Positions 1-8,451 of a stretch of 64,000 nucleotides of DNA are shown here, one piece after another. The translations under genes were made by a program, and so were the position numbers. Each line of letters starts with the position of its first letter. The first letter of the stretch is position 1. This stretch comes from JAJXUB01 sp047974805 (GTDB lineage: Bacteria > Actinomycetota > Actinomycetes > Actinomycetales > Dermatophilaceae), in contig JBKECS010000017.1 of NCBI GenBank assembly GCA_047974805.1, positions 79,754-143,753 on the forward strand, in the 5' to 3' direction. Under the pieces are notes generated by a model. That model did no database searches. It saw nothing but the letters and a program-made list of their open reading frames with translations, and was not told where the DNA came from.

Positions 1-728
1 ACGAGGTGACCAAGGCTCATCCGAACGGGTTGCGTCAGGACACCATCGACTTCACCCTGACCGGCTCGGCCGGCCAATCGTTCGGGGCGTTCTTGCCGGC
101 GGGCGTCACCCTGCGGCTTATCGGTGACGCCAACGACTACCTCGGCAAGGGGCTGTCCGGCGGGCGACTGTCGGTGCGCCCTGCGCCGGAGGCTTCCCTG
201 GTGGCCGAGGCGAACGTCATCGCCGGGAACGTCATCGGGTACGGTGCCACGGCAGGCGAGATCTTCCTGCGTGGCCAGGTCGGGGAACGGTTCTGTGTGC
301 GCAACTCCGGCGCCGTCGCCGTTGTCGAGGGTGTCGGCGACCACGGGTGCGAATACATGACCGGTGGGACCGTGCTCATCCTCGGACCCACCGGCCGAAA
401 CTTCGCCGCCGGGATGTCAGGGGGCGTGGCCTACGTCCTCGACCTCGATGTCCACCAGGTCAACCCCGACCTGGTGGACTGCTCCGGCTTGCGTGAATCC
501 GACGAGCAGATCGTTCGCGATCTGGTGCAGCGGCATCGCGAAATGACCGGCTCAGAGGTGGCGGCTGGACTGCTCGCCGACTGGGTGACCTCCGCGACCA
601 GGTTCAGCCTTGTGCTGCCCCGGGACTATCAGCGTGTTCTCGACGTCCGCAGCCAGGCCGTGTCGGAGGGGCTGGACCCCGACGGCACCGAGGTGTGGCA
701 CCGCATCATGGAGGCTTCCCATGGCTGA
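1..728 (+). CDS. gltB: Glutamate synthase large subunit, C-terminal part (partial)
   Basis: This is the 3' end of the large (alpha) subunit of NADPH-dependent glutamate synthase, which makes glutamate from glutamine and 2-oxoglutarate in the cytoplasm. The reading frame is open from the left edge, so most of the protein (amidotransferase and FMN-binding synthase domains) lies outside. What remains is the GXGXG right-handed beta-helix domain, with repeated Gly-rich turns such as GNVIGYGATAGEIFLRG and EYMTGGTVLILGPTGRNFAAGMSGG. The stop codon TGA (726-728) overlaps the start of gltD by 8 bases, so the two subunits are translationally coupled. Identification is secure; nothing can be said about the missing N-terminus. 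Confidence 0.95.
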   Translation, partial: EVTKAHPNGLRQDTIDFTLTGSAGQSFGAFLPAGVTLRLIGDANDYLGKGLSGGRLSVRPAPEASLVAEANVIAGNVIGYGATAGEIFLRGQVGERFCVRNSGAVAVVEGVGDHGCEYMTGGTVLILGPTGRNFAAGMSGGVAYVLDLDVHQVNPDLVDCSGLRESDEQIVRDLVQRHREMTGSEVAAGLLADWVTSATRFSLVLPRDYQRVLDVRSQAVSEGLDPDGTEVWHRIMEASHG

Positions 729-2181
729 CCCCACCGGATTCCTGACCACGCGTGAGCGTGAGCTGCCGCAACGCCGCCCGGTGCCGCTGCGCCTGCAGGA
801 TTGGCGCGAGGTCTACGAGCCCCAGCCGGTGGAGCAGCTGCGCCGCCAGGCCGGCCGCTGCATGGACTGCGGCATTCCGTTTTGTCACAACGGTTGCCCC
901 CTGGGAAACCTCATCCCCGAGTGGAACGACTTGGCGTGGAAGGGGGATTGGCGTGCGGCGATCGAGCGGCTGCACGCGACGAACAACTTTCCCGAGTTCA
1001 CCGGCCGGCTGTGCCCCGCCCCGTGCGAAACAGCCTGCGTCCTGGGCATCAACCAACCCGCTGTGACGATCAAGCAGGTCGAGGTGACCACCATCGAGCG
1101 GTCCTTCGAGGCGGGCCTGATCACACCGCAGCCGCCGGATCGGCTTTCCGGCAAGACGGTGGCCGTGGTCGGTTCCGGCCCGGCCGGCCTGGCTGCCGCA
1201 CAGCAGCTGACCCGGGCTGGGCACACCGTCGCTGTGTACGAACGGGCGGACCGGCCCGGTGGCCTGATGCGCTACGGCATACCCGAGTTCAAGATGGAGA
1301 AGGCCATCTTGGACCGGCGGATCGCTCAAATGGATGCCGAGGGTACGCGGTTCCGGTGCAACGTCGAGGTGGGCCGAGACGTCACCGGCACTCAGCTGCG
1401 CTCCCGTTACGACGCGGTGGTGCTGGCCATTGGCGCCACCGTGCCTCGTGACCTCGAGGTCCCCGGCCGAGAGCTTGACGGGGTGCTGCAGGCCATGGAG
1501 TTCCTTCCACCGGCCAACCGGGTCGCCCGCGGTGAGAGTGCACCCGGCCAGGTCACCGCCGACGGCAAACATGTCGTCGTCATCGGCGGTGGCGACACCG
1601 GCGCCGACTGCATCGGCACCTCCCTGCGTCAGGGGGCCGCCTCGGTGACCAGCCTGGAGATCATGCCCCGGCCCAGCGACGAGCGGCCGGCGAACCAGCC
1701 GTGGCCGACCTATCCGATGATCTTCCGGGTGGCCTCGGCCCATGAAGAGGGCGGCGACCGGGTGTACGGGGTGTCCACTTCAGAACTCGTCGGCGATGAC
1801 TCCGGCCACGTGCGAGCCCTGCGTCTGCACGACGTCGTGCTCGGCGACCGGGGGTTCGAACCGGTCGAGGGGAGTGAGCGGGAGATCCCCGCCGACCTGG
1901 TCCTGCTGGCCATGGGCTTCCTCGGGCCGCAAGGCGAGGGGCTGCTCGACCAGCTCGGTGTCGAGAAGGACTCGCGCAGCAACATCGCCCGAAACGACTC
2001 ATATGCCACGAGTGTGCCCGGCGTCTTCGTCGCTGGCGACGCCGGCCGGGGCCAGTCGCTCATCGTCTGGGCCATCGCCGAGGGGCGCTCTGCCGCCCAT
2101 GGGGTCGATGCCTACCTCACCGGGTCCGTCTCGGCGTTGCCGAGACCGATCAACCCGACGGATCGGCCCCTGACGATCTGA
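721..2181 (+). CDS. gltD: Glutamate synthase small subunit (NADPH-dependent)
   Basis: This is the 486-residue beta subunit of glutamate synthase, which passes electrons from NADPH through FAD and Fe-S clusters to the large subunit. The N-terminal cysteine clusters CMDCGIPFCHNGC (about residues 45-57) and CPAPCETAC (about 100-108) are the Fe-S ligands. The FAD Rossmann motif GSGPAGLAAA and the NADPH motif GGGDTGADC follow, and the C-terminal GDAGRGQSLIVWAIAEGR is the second FAD-binding element. The ATG at 721 lies inside the end of gltB, which gives the usual family N-terminus; the frame is open further upstream, but that part would be antisense-like sequence inside gltB. Length is normal for the family. 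Confidence 0.96.
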   Translation: MADPTGFLTTRERELPQRRPVPLRLQDWREVYEPQPVEQLRRQAGRCMDCGIPFCHNGCPLGNLIPEWNDLAWKGDWRAAIERLHATNNFPEFTGRLCPAPCETACVLGINQPAVTIKQVEVTTIERSFEAGLITPQPPDRLSGKTVAVVGSGPAGLAAAQQLTRAGHTVAVYERADRPGGLMRYGIPEFKMEKAILDRRIAQMDAEGTRFRCNVEVGRDVTGTQLRSRYDAVVLAIGATVPRDLEVPGRELDGVLQAMEFLPPANRVARGESAPGQVTADGKHVVVIGGGDTGADCIGTSLRQGAASVTSLEIMPRPSDERPANQPWPTYPMIFRVASAHEEGGDRVYGVSTSELVGDDSGHVRALRLHDVVLGDRGFEPVEGSEREIPADLVLLAMGFLGPQGEGLLDQLGVEKDSRSNIARNDSYATSVPGVFVAGDAGRGQSLIVWAIAEGRSAAHGVDAYLTGSVSALPRPINPTDRPLTI

Positions 2182-2259
2182 TCGGAGCCTCATCAAAGGC
2201 TGCGGTTGGCAGGCGCGATCGACCATGCGCGCAACCGAGGCTCCCGATTTCGCCCGGCA

Positions 2260-2275
2260 TGTGAGCGCGATCACT
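2260..2275. promoter_or_regulatory. CRP/GlxR-like operator upstream of pyk
   Basis: TGTGAGCGCGATCACT matches the CRP/GlxR consensus TGTGA-N6-TCACA at all but the last base. Its centre is 40.5 bases upstream of the predicted pyk transcription start, the position of a class II activator site overlapping -35. The binding protein is inferred; no crp/glxR gene is in the window. Confidence 0.6.
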
Positions 2276-2277
2276 GC

Positions 2278-2289
2278 GTAAGCGTTTAC
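2278..2289. promoter_or_regulatory. LacI-family-like (cre-like) operator in the pyk promoter
   Basis: GTAAGCGTTTAC is a near-palindrome around a central CG, matching 10 of 12 positions with its own reverse complement. This is the form of LacI/GalR-family operators. It sits between the predicted -35 and -10 of pyk, where a bound repressor would block transcription. The regulator is unknown. Confidence 0.45.
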
Positions 2290-2294
2290 ACAAC

Positions 2295-2300
2295 TACCCT
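2295..2300 (+). promoter_or_regulatory. Leaderless -10 element of pyk
   Basis: TACCCT ends 7 bases before the pyk ATG (2308), and there is no Shine-Dalgarno sequence between them. This is the spacing of a leaderless promoter whose transcript starts at the A of ATG. Confidence 0.55.
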
Positions 2301-2307
2301 TGAGAAC

Positions 2308-3750
2308 ATGCGTCGCGCCAAAATCGTCTGCACCATCGGTCCTGCCACGGCCACCCCGGAGAAGATCCGAGAGCTGGTCGCCGCCGGGATGGATCTGGCC
2401 CGGTTCAACCTCTCGCACGGCGACTACGCCTTTCACGAGGCGAACTATCGGGCCGTACGGGCAGCTGGCGACGAGACCGGGCACGCCGTTGGTGTTCTCG
2501 TTGATCTGCAAGGACCCAAGATCCGCACCGGCCGATTCCCCGACGGCCCCATTCACCTCAAAGCCGGTGACCATTTCACCATCACCACCGAAGACGTGCC
2601 CGGCGATCAACGCAGGGTGTCCACGACGTATCCCGGCCTACCGGGGGACGTCCAAGCCGGCGACCGGATCCTGATCGACGACGGCAAGCTGTCATTCGTG
2701 GTGCATGACGCCGACGAAACCGAGGTGCATTGCGTCGTCGTCTACGGCGGGCCGCTCTCGGACAACAAGGGGATCAACCTTCCGGGCGTGCCGGTCAGCG
2801 TGCCTGCACTGTCGGCGAAGGACGAGCGCGACCTGCGCTGGGCATTGACGTTGCGCGCCGACTTCGTCGCGTTGTCCTTCGTCCGCTCTGCCGAGGACGT
2901 TCAGCGGGTCCACGCCATCATGGATCAAGAGGGTGTCCGGCTACCGGTGATCGCCAAGATCGAGAAGCCCCAGGCGGTAGACAGCCTTGAGCAGATCATC
3001 GAGGCCTTCGACGGGATCATGGTCGCCCGCGGTGATCTCGGAGTGGAGATGCCGTTGGAGCAGGTCCCGCTAGTGCAAAAGCGGGCGGTGGAGCTTGCCC
3101 GCAATGCGGGCAAACCAGTCATCGTGGCAACCCAGGTGCTGGAGTCAATGGTGGAGAACTCCCGTCCCACCCGGGCCGAGGCCTCCGACGCCGCCAACGC
3201 CGTGCTGGACGGCGCCGACGCGCTCATGTTGTCCGGCGAGACCGCCGCTGGACGGTTCCCCATCGAGGCGGTCAAGACGATGGCCCGGATCATCGAGACC
3301 ACCGAGGAAGACGGCCTGGAACTCATGGCTCCGCTGACCAAGCCGCCGGTCACCACCGACGCCCTCATCGCACAGGCGGGCGCGCAGGTGGCCTGCGCAT
3401 TGAACGCCAAGTTCATCATCATCTTCACCCAGTCCGGGAACTCTGCCCGGAGGCTGTCCCAGTTGCGACCGCGTCTGCCGATGCTCGCCTTCACCCCCAT
3501 CCAGGACACCCGCACTCAGCTGGCCCTGGCCTGGGGAATCGAGACGTACCTGGGGGACAACCAAACGCATACGGATCAATACGCCATGATGGTCGACGAG
3601 ACCCTGCTGGCCAACGGCAGGGTGCAGGAGGGAGACACGGTGGTCATCGTCGCTGGATCCCCGCCGGGAATCCCCGGGTCCACCAATGCGTTGCGGGTCC
3701 ACCGCGTTGGTGATGCGCGTAACAAAACGACGGTGGCATACGGGGGCTGA
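2308..3750 (+). CDS. pyk: Pyruvate kinase
   Basis: Converts phosphoenolpyruvate and ADP to pyruvate and ATP, the last step of glycolysis; cytoplasmic, usually a tetramer. The 480-residue protein begins with the family N-terminus RRAKIVCTIGPA. It contains the K-rich active-site segment VIAKIEKPQAV, the Mg/phosphate motif MVARGDLGVEMP, and KPVIVATQVLESM, where a Val replaces the more common Met. The C-terminal domain is present, so length is normal. The ATG at 2308 was chosen over in-frame upstream codons because it matches the family start and lies 7 bases after a -10 box. Upstream operators suggest control by carbon source or cAMP. It stands alone between gltD and a tRNA gene. Confidence 0.96.
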   Translation: MRRAKIVCTIGPATATPEKIRELVAAGMDLARFNLSHGDYAFHEANYRAVRAAGDETGHAVGVLVDLQGPKIRTGRFPDGPIHLKAGDHFTITTEDVPGDQRRVSTTYPGLPGDVQAGDRILIDDGKLSFVVHDADETEVHCVVVYGGPLSDNKGINLPGVPVSVPALSAKDERDLRWALTLRADFVALSFVRSAEDVQRVHAIMDQEGVRLPVIAKIEKPQAVDSLEQIIEAFDGIMVARGDLGVEMPLEQVPLVQKRAVELARNAGKPVIVATQVLESMVENSRPTRAEASDAANAVLDGADALMLSGETAAGRFPIEAVKTMARIIETTEEDGLELMAPLTKPPVTTDALIAQAGAQVACALNAKFIIIFTQSGNSARRLSQLRPRLPMLAFTPIQDTRTQLALAWGIETYLGDNQTHTDQYAMMVDETLLANGRVQEGDTVVIVAGSPPGIPGSTNALRVHRVGDARNKTTVAYGG

Positions 3751-3784
3751 CCGAGTCGGGTACAGCAGACCCGCAGGTCACCCG

Positions 3785-3790
3785 TATGCT
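3785..3790 (+). promoter_or_regulatory. -10 element of the tRNA-Leu gene
   Basis: TATGCT lies 13 bases before the mature tRNA 5' end, a plausible -10 box for a tRNA promoter. No clear -35 is visible. Confidence 0.35.
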
Positions 3791-3803
3791 GGTCGTCGCA
3801 CCC

Positions 3804-3886
3804 GCCGGGGTGGTGGAATGGCAGACACGGAGCACTCAAAATGCTTTGGCCGAAAGGTCGTGCGGGTTCAAGTCCCGCTCCCGGCA
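3804..3886 (+). tRNA. tRNA-Leu (anticodon CAA)
   Basis: An 83-nt class II tRNA reading UUG codons. The acceptor stem GCCGGGG (3804-3810) pairs with TCCCGGC (3879-3885), closing with a G-U pair. The anticodon stem GAGCA/TGCTT encloses loop CTCAAAA with anticodon CAA at 3837-3839. The long variable arm (TGGCCGAAAGGTC region) is diagnostic of leucine/serine tRNAs, and the T arm is GCGGG-TTCAAGT-CCCGC. The discriminator base is A (3886), as in tRNA-Leu. The 3' CCA is not encoded. Confidence 0.95.
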
Positions 3887-3929
3887 CTCGGCGCCGACTG
3901 GCGCCCGTCGTCTATGGAGGGCCGAGCCG

Positions 3930-4544
3930 ATGACTGTTGACGAGGGATCGCGGGATCCGGCGCCGGTACGCGCGCGCCGGGTCGTGGTTGCCGAAGACGA
4001 GGCGCTGATCCGGCTCGACCTGGCCGAGATGCTCGCCGAAGCCGGGTACGAAGTGGTCGGCCAGGCCAGTGACGGCGAACAAGCCGTCGATCTGGTCCGT
4101 GAACTCAAGCCCGACCTGGCCATCCTCGATGTCAAGATGCCGGTTCGTGACGGCCTGAGCGCAGCGGAGCAGATCGGCAGCGAGAAGCTGGCACCGGTCA
4201 TCATGCTCACGGCGTTCAGCCAGCAAGAACTCGTCGAGCGCGCCCGGGACGCCGGGGTCATGGCCTACCTGGTCAAGCCGTTCAGCTCCGCCGACCTCGG
4301 CCCGGCCATCGACATCGCCCTACACCGCTGGTCCGAGGTGGCTGCGCTGGAGGCAGAGATCGCCGATCTGGGCGAACAGTTGGCCACCCGTAAGGCTGTC
4401 GAGCGGGCCAAGGGTGTGCTCATGAAGAATCTCAAGATCAGTGAGCCGGAGGCGTTCCGGTGGATCCAGAAGACCGCCATGGATCGCCGAATGGGGATGC
4501 GCCAGGTTGCCGAGGCGGTCATCGAGCAGATGGGCAACGCGTAG
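3930..4544 (+). CDS. pdtaR: ANTAR-domain response regulator (PdtaR-like)
   Basis: A 204-residue cytoplasmic two-component regulator whose output is RNA binding rather than DNA binding. The receiver domain spans about residues 15-130, with acidic residues in VVVAEDEA, the phospho-acceptor Asp67 (AILDVKMP), and the conserved Thr and Lys of LTAF and VKPF. The C-terminal ANTAR domain (about 145-200, ERAKGVLMKNLKISEPEAFRWIQ) binds stem-loops to prevent transcription termination. GGAGG at 3916-3920 is 9 bases before the ATG. The match in length and position near polA/rpsA/uvrB corresponds to mycobacterial Rv1626 (PdtaR). Its partner kinase (PdtaS) is not nearby. Confidence 0.92.
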   Translation: MTVDEGSRDPAPVRARRVVVAEDEALIRLDLAEMLAEAGYEVVGQASDGEQAVDLVRELKPDLAILDVKMPVRDGLSAAEQIGSEKLAPVIMLTAFSQQELVERARDAGVMAYLVKPFSSADLGPAIDIALHRWSEVAALEAEIADLGEQLATRKAVERAKGVLMKNLKISEPEAFRWIQKTAMDRRMGMRQVAEAVIEQMGNA

Positions 4545-4635
4545 CCCGGTCTTTCGTTCCACCGCGAGGAGGAATACAGTCGGGTGGCCGCGCTCTGGCG
4601 TCGCGGCTTGGCTCTGTCCCCCAACGGAGGTTGTC

Positions 4636-5205
4636 GTGTCACGTAGGCCGGTTCTTGTCACCGCGGTCGAGTCACCCACCGACGAGGATTTTCAGCAGCT
4701 ATGGATCGCCAGCCGGGTTGCGCAGGGGGGAAGCGCTGAGGCCAGCGCACGGTATGTCGCCGAGGGTCGCTTGGATGCCGCGCTGAGCCGGGAGGGCCTG
4801 TACGTTTTCATGGCCGGACGCAATGGCGAACCGGTCGGGTTGGTCGTGTTGGCATTGCGCACCTTCGGCCTGTCCGAAACCGCCGATGTCTGCATCGACA
4901 GCCTGTTCGTCGTGCCCGGTATGCGGCGCCATGGGGTGGCTCGGCAACTGCTCGCCGCCACGGCGGCACAGGCCGAGCGGCTGGGCAGTGAGCGGATCGT
5001 CAGCAACGTCCCTGCCCAAGACCGTGAGGTCAACCGGTTCTTCGCCCGCTTGGGTTTCGGTGCCAGCTCGACCCGGCGGGTGACCACATCGGCGGCGCTT
5101 CGCCGGCGAGTCCACGAACAGACTGAGGTTTCCGTCGTCGAGCATGTCTTGCGGCGTCGGCGGGCCAGCCGCGCGTTGGGTGGCACCTGGTCCCATTCGG
5201 CCTGA
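4636..5205 (+). CDS. GNAT-family N-acetyltransferase
   Basis: A 189-residue protein with a single GNAT fold, predicted to transfer an acetyl group from acetyl-CoA to an unknown amine. The acetyl-CoA-binding motif A is at about residues 88-105 (DSLFVVPGMRRHGVARQLL, with the R-x-x-G-x-A signature). The end shows the typical NRFFARLGF element near residue 140. The GTG at 4636 is preceded by GGAGG (4626-4630); a TACAGT box at 4575-4580 may be its promoter. The C-terminus is Arg-rich. It converges on the thioesterase gene with 15 bases between stops. Substrate cannot be inferred. Confidence 0.8.
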   Translation: MSRRPVLVTAVESPTDEDFQQLWIASRVAQGGSAEASARYVAEGRLDAALSREGLYVFMAGRNGEPVGLVVLALRTFGLSETADVCIDSLFVVPGMRRHGVARQLLAATAAQAERLGSERIVSNVPAQDREVNRFFARLGFGASSTRRVTTSAALRRRVHEQTEVSVVEHVLRRRRASRALGGTWSHSA

Positions 5206-5220
5206 CGCCATCGAGGGGTC

Positions 5221-5667
5221 TCAGGCTGTCGGTTCGCCCGGGGGACGCTCACGGATCAGGCAGGTGATCCGTGAGGTGCAGATCCGACGGTCCATCTCAT
5301 CGCGAACGACAACCTCCCAGCTGCAGATGGTCGACCCCAGGCTGAGCGGACGGGCTACCGCGGTGACAAACCCCGAGCGGGCCGCACGATGATGCGTGGC
5401 GTTGATATCCAGGCCGACCGCGATGCGGTCGGCACCGGCATGCAAGGCGGAGCCGATCGAGCCCAGCGACTCGGCAAGAACCACCGAGGCGCCCCCATGA
5501 AGCAGCCCGTACGGTTGGGTATTGCCCGCCACCGGCATACGGGCCTCGATGTGGTCCGGCTGGACCACCGTCAGCTCGATCTGCATCCGTTCCAGCAGCG
5601 AACCCTGGCTCATTGTGGCCATCTCGGTCACTAGCGGATCGATGGAGGGGACATTGGCGTCGGTCAT
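5221..5667 (-). CDS. PaaI-family hotdog thioesterase
   Basis: A 148-residue single hotdog-fold protein, likely hydrolysing small or aromatic acyl-CoA thioesters in the cytoplasm. Family signatures are the helix motif GLLHGGASVVLAESLGS (about residues 55-71), where the HGG loop and the following acidic residue contribute to catalysis, and the strand VGLDINATHHRAARSGFVTA. The ATG at 5667 gives the usual length. Only 20 bases separate it from the divergent polA start, and no Shine-Dalgarno is visible. Another possible start is the internal Met about 15 residues later. The substrate is unknown. Confidence 0.85.
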   Translation of the reverse strand: MTDANVPSIDPLVTEMATMSQGSLLERMQIELTVVQPDHIEARMPVAGNTQPYGLLHGGASVVLAESLGSIGSALHAGADRIAVGLDINATHHRAARSGFVTAVARPLSLGSTICSWEVVVRDEMDRRICTSRITCLIRERPPGEPTA

Positions 5668-5673
5668 GGGCCC

Positions 5674-5679
5674 TAGGGT
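5674..5679 (+). promoter_or_regulatory. -10 element of polA
   Basis: TAGGGT ends 8 bases before the polA GTG (5688) and overlaps a CCCTAGGG palindrome in a 20-base divergent gap. Consistent with leaderless transcription. Confidence 0.45.
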
Positions 5680-5687
5680 GTCATGGT

Positions 5688-8393
5688 GTGAGCCGACTCC
5701 TGCTGCTGGATGGCCATTCACTGGCCTATCGCGCGTTCTTCGCCCTGCCATCGGAGAACTTCTCCACCAGCACCGGCCAGCACACGAACGCCGTGTACGG
5801 ATTCACGGCCATGCTCATCAACGTGCTCCGCGATGAGGAACCTACCCATATCGCCGTCGCCTTCGACGTCTCCCGGAAGACCTTTCGGGCCTCGGAGTAT
5901 GCCGACTACAAGGCCGGCCGATCGGCCACACCGAACGAGTTCGCCGGCCAGATCGCCCTCCTGCAGGAGGTGCTGCGGGCGTTGCGGATCAGCTTCGTTC
6001 AGGCCGAGGGCTACGAGGCGGATGACCTCATCGCCACGCTGACTACGCAGGCGGCCGACCAGGGCATGGAGGTGCTCATCTGCAGCGGGGATCGGGACAC
6101 TCTCCAGCTGGTCACCCCGGACGTCACCGTGCTGTACCCGGTGCGCGGAGTGTCCGAGCTGTCCCGGATGACCCCGGAGGCGGTCACGGCCAAGTACGGG
6201 GTCGCCCCGGAGCGGTACAGCGATCTCGCGGCGCTGGTCGGCGAGGCCAGCGACAACCTTCCGGGTGTGCCAGGCGTCGGACCGAAGACCGCCGCGAAGT
6301 GGATCGCTCAGTACGGCGACCTCACCGGCATCGTTACCCACGTCGACGAGATCAGCGGAAAGGCGGGAGCGTCCCTGCGTGAGCATCTGTCCTCGGTGTT
6401 GCGCAACCGCCGGCTGAACCAGCTGGTCCGTGACGTGCCGCTGGACCTGACCGTCGATGACCTAGCCCGTGCCGGGTGGGATCGTGAGGAGGTTCACCGG
6501 CTCTTCGACGGGCTGGAGTTCACCGTCCTGCGGGAACGATTGTTCGCCACCTTGGATCCGGTGGAGCCGGAGGCCGGTCATGGCGGGTTCGATATCGACG
6601 GGAACGTCCTACTGCCCGAGGACGTGGCGGGATGGCTGGCCCACCACGCCCCCCAAGGGGGCACGGTCGGGGTGCACGTCCTGGGGACCTGGGGCCGCGG
6701 CACCGGGGACGCCCGCGCCCTGGCACTGGCCACGGCGGATGGTCCGGCCGCCTTTGTTGACCTGACCAGCCTCGATCCGGCTGGGGAGGCCGCGCTCGGA
6801 GCATGGCTCGGTGACATCCGGCGGGCCAAGGTCATGCACGACGCCAAGGGGCCCGTCCATGCCCTGAACGCCCGCGGATGGGTCCTGCGCGGGCTGAGTG
6901 ACGACACCGCTCTGGCCGCCTATCTCGTCCGGCCGGATCAGCGGTCCTACGACCTAGGCGACCTGGTGCTGCGCTACCTCGGCCGGGACCTCGCCCCAGA
7001 CACGGCCAACCCCGACCAGGGCATGCTCGACTTCGCCACCGACGACGACGCGGAGGCCGAGGAGGCGATGGTGCGCGCCCGCGCCGTCCTGGACCTGTCC
7101 GGTGAGTTGGCCCAGCAGGTCGAAGCCACCGGGAGCCCACAGCTACTGACCGAGGTGGAACTGCCCCTGGTCGAGGTCTTGGCGCAGATGGAGCGTTTGG
7201 GCATCGCGGCCGACATGGATGGGTTGACCGCGTTGGAAGCGGACTTCGCCGGGAAGATGCACCAGGCCGAGCAGGACGCGTATGCCGCGATCGGTGGCCC
7301 CGACGTCGACGGGAAACCGTTGAACCTCGGCTCACCGAAGCAGCTTCAGGTGGTGCTCTTCGAGACGTTGGGGATGCCGAAGACGAAGCGCACAAAGACC
7401 GGATACACCACCGATGCCGATGCCCTCGCCGACCTGTACGCCAAAACCGAGCACCCCTTCCTCGAGGCGCTGCTGCGGCACAGGGACACCGCGCGGCTGA
7501 GGGTCACCGTGGAGGGCCTGATCAAATCCGTCGCCGACGACGGCCGGATTCACACGACCTACCTACAAACGATCGCCGCCACCGGACGGCTGTCCTCCAC
7601 CGATCCGAACCTGCAGAACGTCCCCATCCGGACCGAAGAGGGACGGCGGATTCGGGAGGCCTTCGTCGTCGGGCACGCGCCCGACGGGACGCCGTTCGAA
7701 TCGCTGATGAGCGCTGACTACAGCCAGATCGAGATGCGCATCATGGCCCACCTGTCCGGTGACGTCGGCCTGATCGAGGCCTTCCGGAGCGGGGAAGACC
7801 TGCACCGGTACGTCGGATCCAAGGTGTTCGCGGTGGCGCCGGAGGACGTCAGCTCGGACATGCGATCCAAGGTCAAGGCGATGAGTTATGGGCTGGCCTA
7901 CGGGCTGTCGGCCTTCGGGCTGTCCAAACAGTTGACCATTTCCACCGCCGAGGCGGCCGCGTTGATGGATGAGTACTTCGCCCGCTTCGGCGGGGTCCGG
8001 GACTATCTCGCCGACGTCGTCGCGCAGGCCCGCAGCACCGGGTACACCGAGACCATGCTCGGACGCCGCCGCTATCTGCCGGACCTGACCAGCGACAACC
8101 GCCAGCGTCGAGACATGGCCGAACGCATGGCGCTCAACGCGCCCATCCAAGGATCGGCCGCTGACATCATGAAGGTTGCCATGCTTGGGGTGGATCGCGC
8201 CATCACCGACGGTGGGCTGGCCTCCCGGATGCTGCTGCAGGTCCATGACGAGCTCGTCCTTGAGGTGGCCCCAGGAGAGCGTGAGGTGCTGGAATCCCTG
8301 GTCCGCGAGCAGATGGGCTCGGCGATTGCCTTGGACGTGCCACTGGACGTCAGCGTGGGCGTAGGCCGCTCCTGGCACGCCGCGGCTCACTAG
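5688..8393 (+). CDS. polA: DNA polymerase I
   Basis: A 901-residue repair polymerase that removes RNA primers and fills gaps. The N-terminal 5' nuclease domain (about 1-300) starts LLLLDGHSLAYRAFF and carries the EADD and SGDRD metal-binding segments and the GVGPKTAAKW helix-hairpin-helix. The middle 3'-5' exonuclease region (about 310-500) lacks the usual catalytic DxE motif, as in other actinobacterial Pol I, so proofreading is probably absent. The polymerase domain has motif A DYSQIEMR (Asp677), the O-helix KAMSYGLAYGLS and motif C QVHDELVLE (Asp854). The GTG at 5688 gives the family N-terminus. It is followed by coaE after 58 bases. Confidence 0.97.
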   Translation: MSRLLLLDGHSLAYRAFFALPSENFSTSTGQHTNAVYGFTAMLINVLRDEEPTHIAVAFDVSRKTFRASEYADYKAGRSATPNEFAGQIALLQEVLRALRISFVQAEGYEADDLIATLTTQAADQGMEVLICSGDRDTLQLVTPDVTVLYPVRGVSELSRMTPEAVTAKYGVAPERYSDLAALVGEASDNLPGVPGVGPKTAAKWIAQYGDLTGIVTHVDEISGKAGASLREHLSSVLRNRRLNQLVRDVPLDLTVDDLARAGWDREEVHRLFDGLEFTVLRERLFATLDPVEPEAGHGGFDIDGNVLLPEDVAGWLAHHAPQGGTVGVHVLGTWGRGTGDARALALATADGPAAFVDLTSLDPAGEAALGAWLGDIRRAKVMHDAKGPVHALNARGWVLRGLSDDTALAAYLVRPDQRSYDLGDLVLRYLGRDLAPDTANPDQGMLDFATDDDAEAEEAMVRARAVLDLSGELAQQVEATGSPQLLTEVELPLVEVLAQMERLGIAADMDGLTALEADFAGKMHQAEQDAYAAIGGPDVDGKPLNLGSPKQLQVVLFETLGMPKTKRTKTGYTTDADALADLYAKTEHPFLEALLRHRDTARLRVTVEGLIKSVADDGRIHTTYLQTIAATGRLSSTDPNLQNVPIRTEEGRRIREAFVVGHAPDGTPFESLMSADYSQIEMRIMAHLSGDVGLIEAFRSGEDLHRYVGSKVFAVAPEDVSSDMRSKVKAMSYGLAYGLSAFGLSKQLTISTAEAAALMDEYFARFGGVRDYLADVVAQARSTGYTETMLGRRRYLPDLTSDNRQRRDMAERMALNAPIQGSAADIMKVAMLGVDRAITDGGLASRMLLQVHDELVLEVAPGEREVLESLVREQMGSAIALDVPLDVSVGVGRSWHAAAH

Positions 8394-8439
8394 GACAGGT
8401 ACCGTCGGGGGCGTTGGCCCACCCAGAAGACCAGCCGGA

Positions 8440-8445
8440 TAGTCT
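8440..8445 (+). promoter_or_regulatory. Leaderless -10 element of coaE
   Basis: TAGTCT ends exactly 6 bases before the coaE ATG (8452), with no Shine-Dalgarno. The same hexamer at the same spacing precedes uvrB. Confidence 0.6.
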
Positions 8446-8451
8446 CGGCCC

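Noticed and set aside
3890..3905. GGCGCC-GACT-GGCGCC hairpin after tRNA-Leu as a terminator
   Set aside because: Only 6 bp with no T-run, and it sits 25 bases before the ANTAR gene; too weak to call, may be chance in GC-rich DNA.
3914..3940. Short upstream reading frame (8 codons) overlapping the ANTAR regulator start
   Set aside because: Its ATG precedes GGAGG of the real gene and it has no ribosome site of its own; too short to support.
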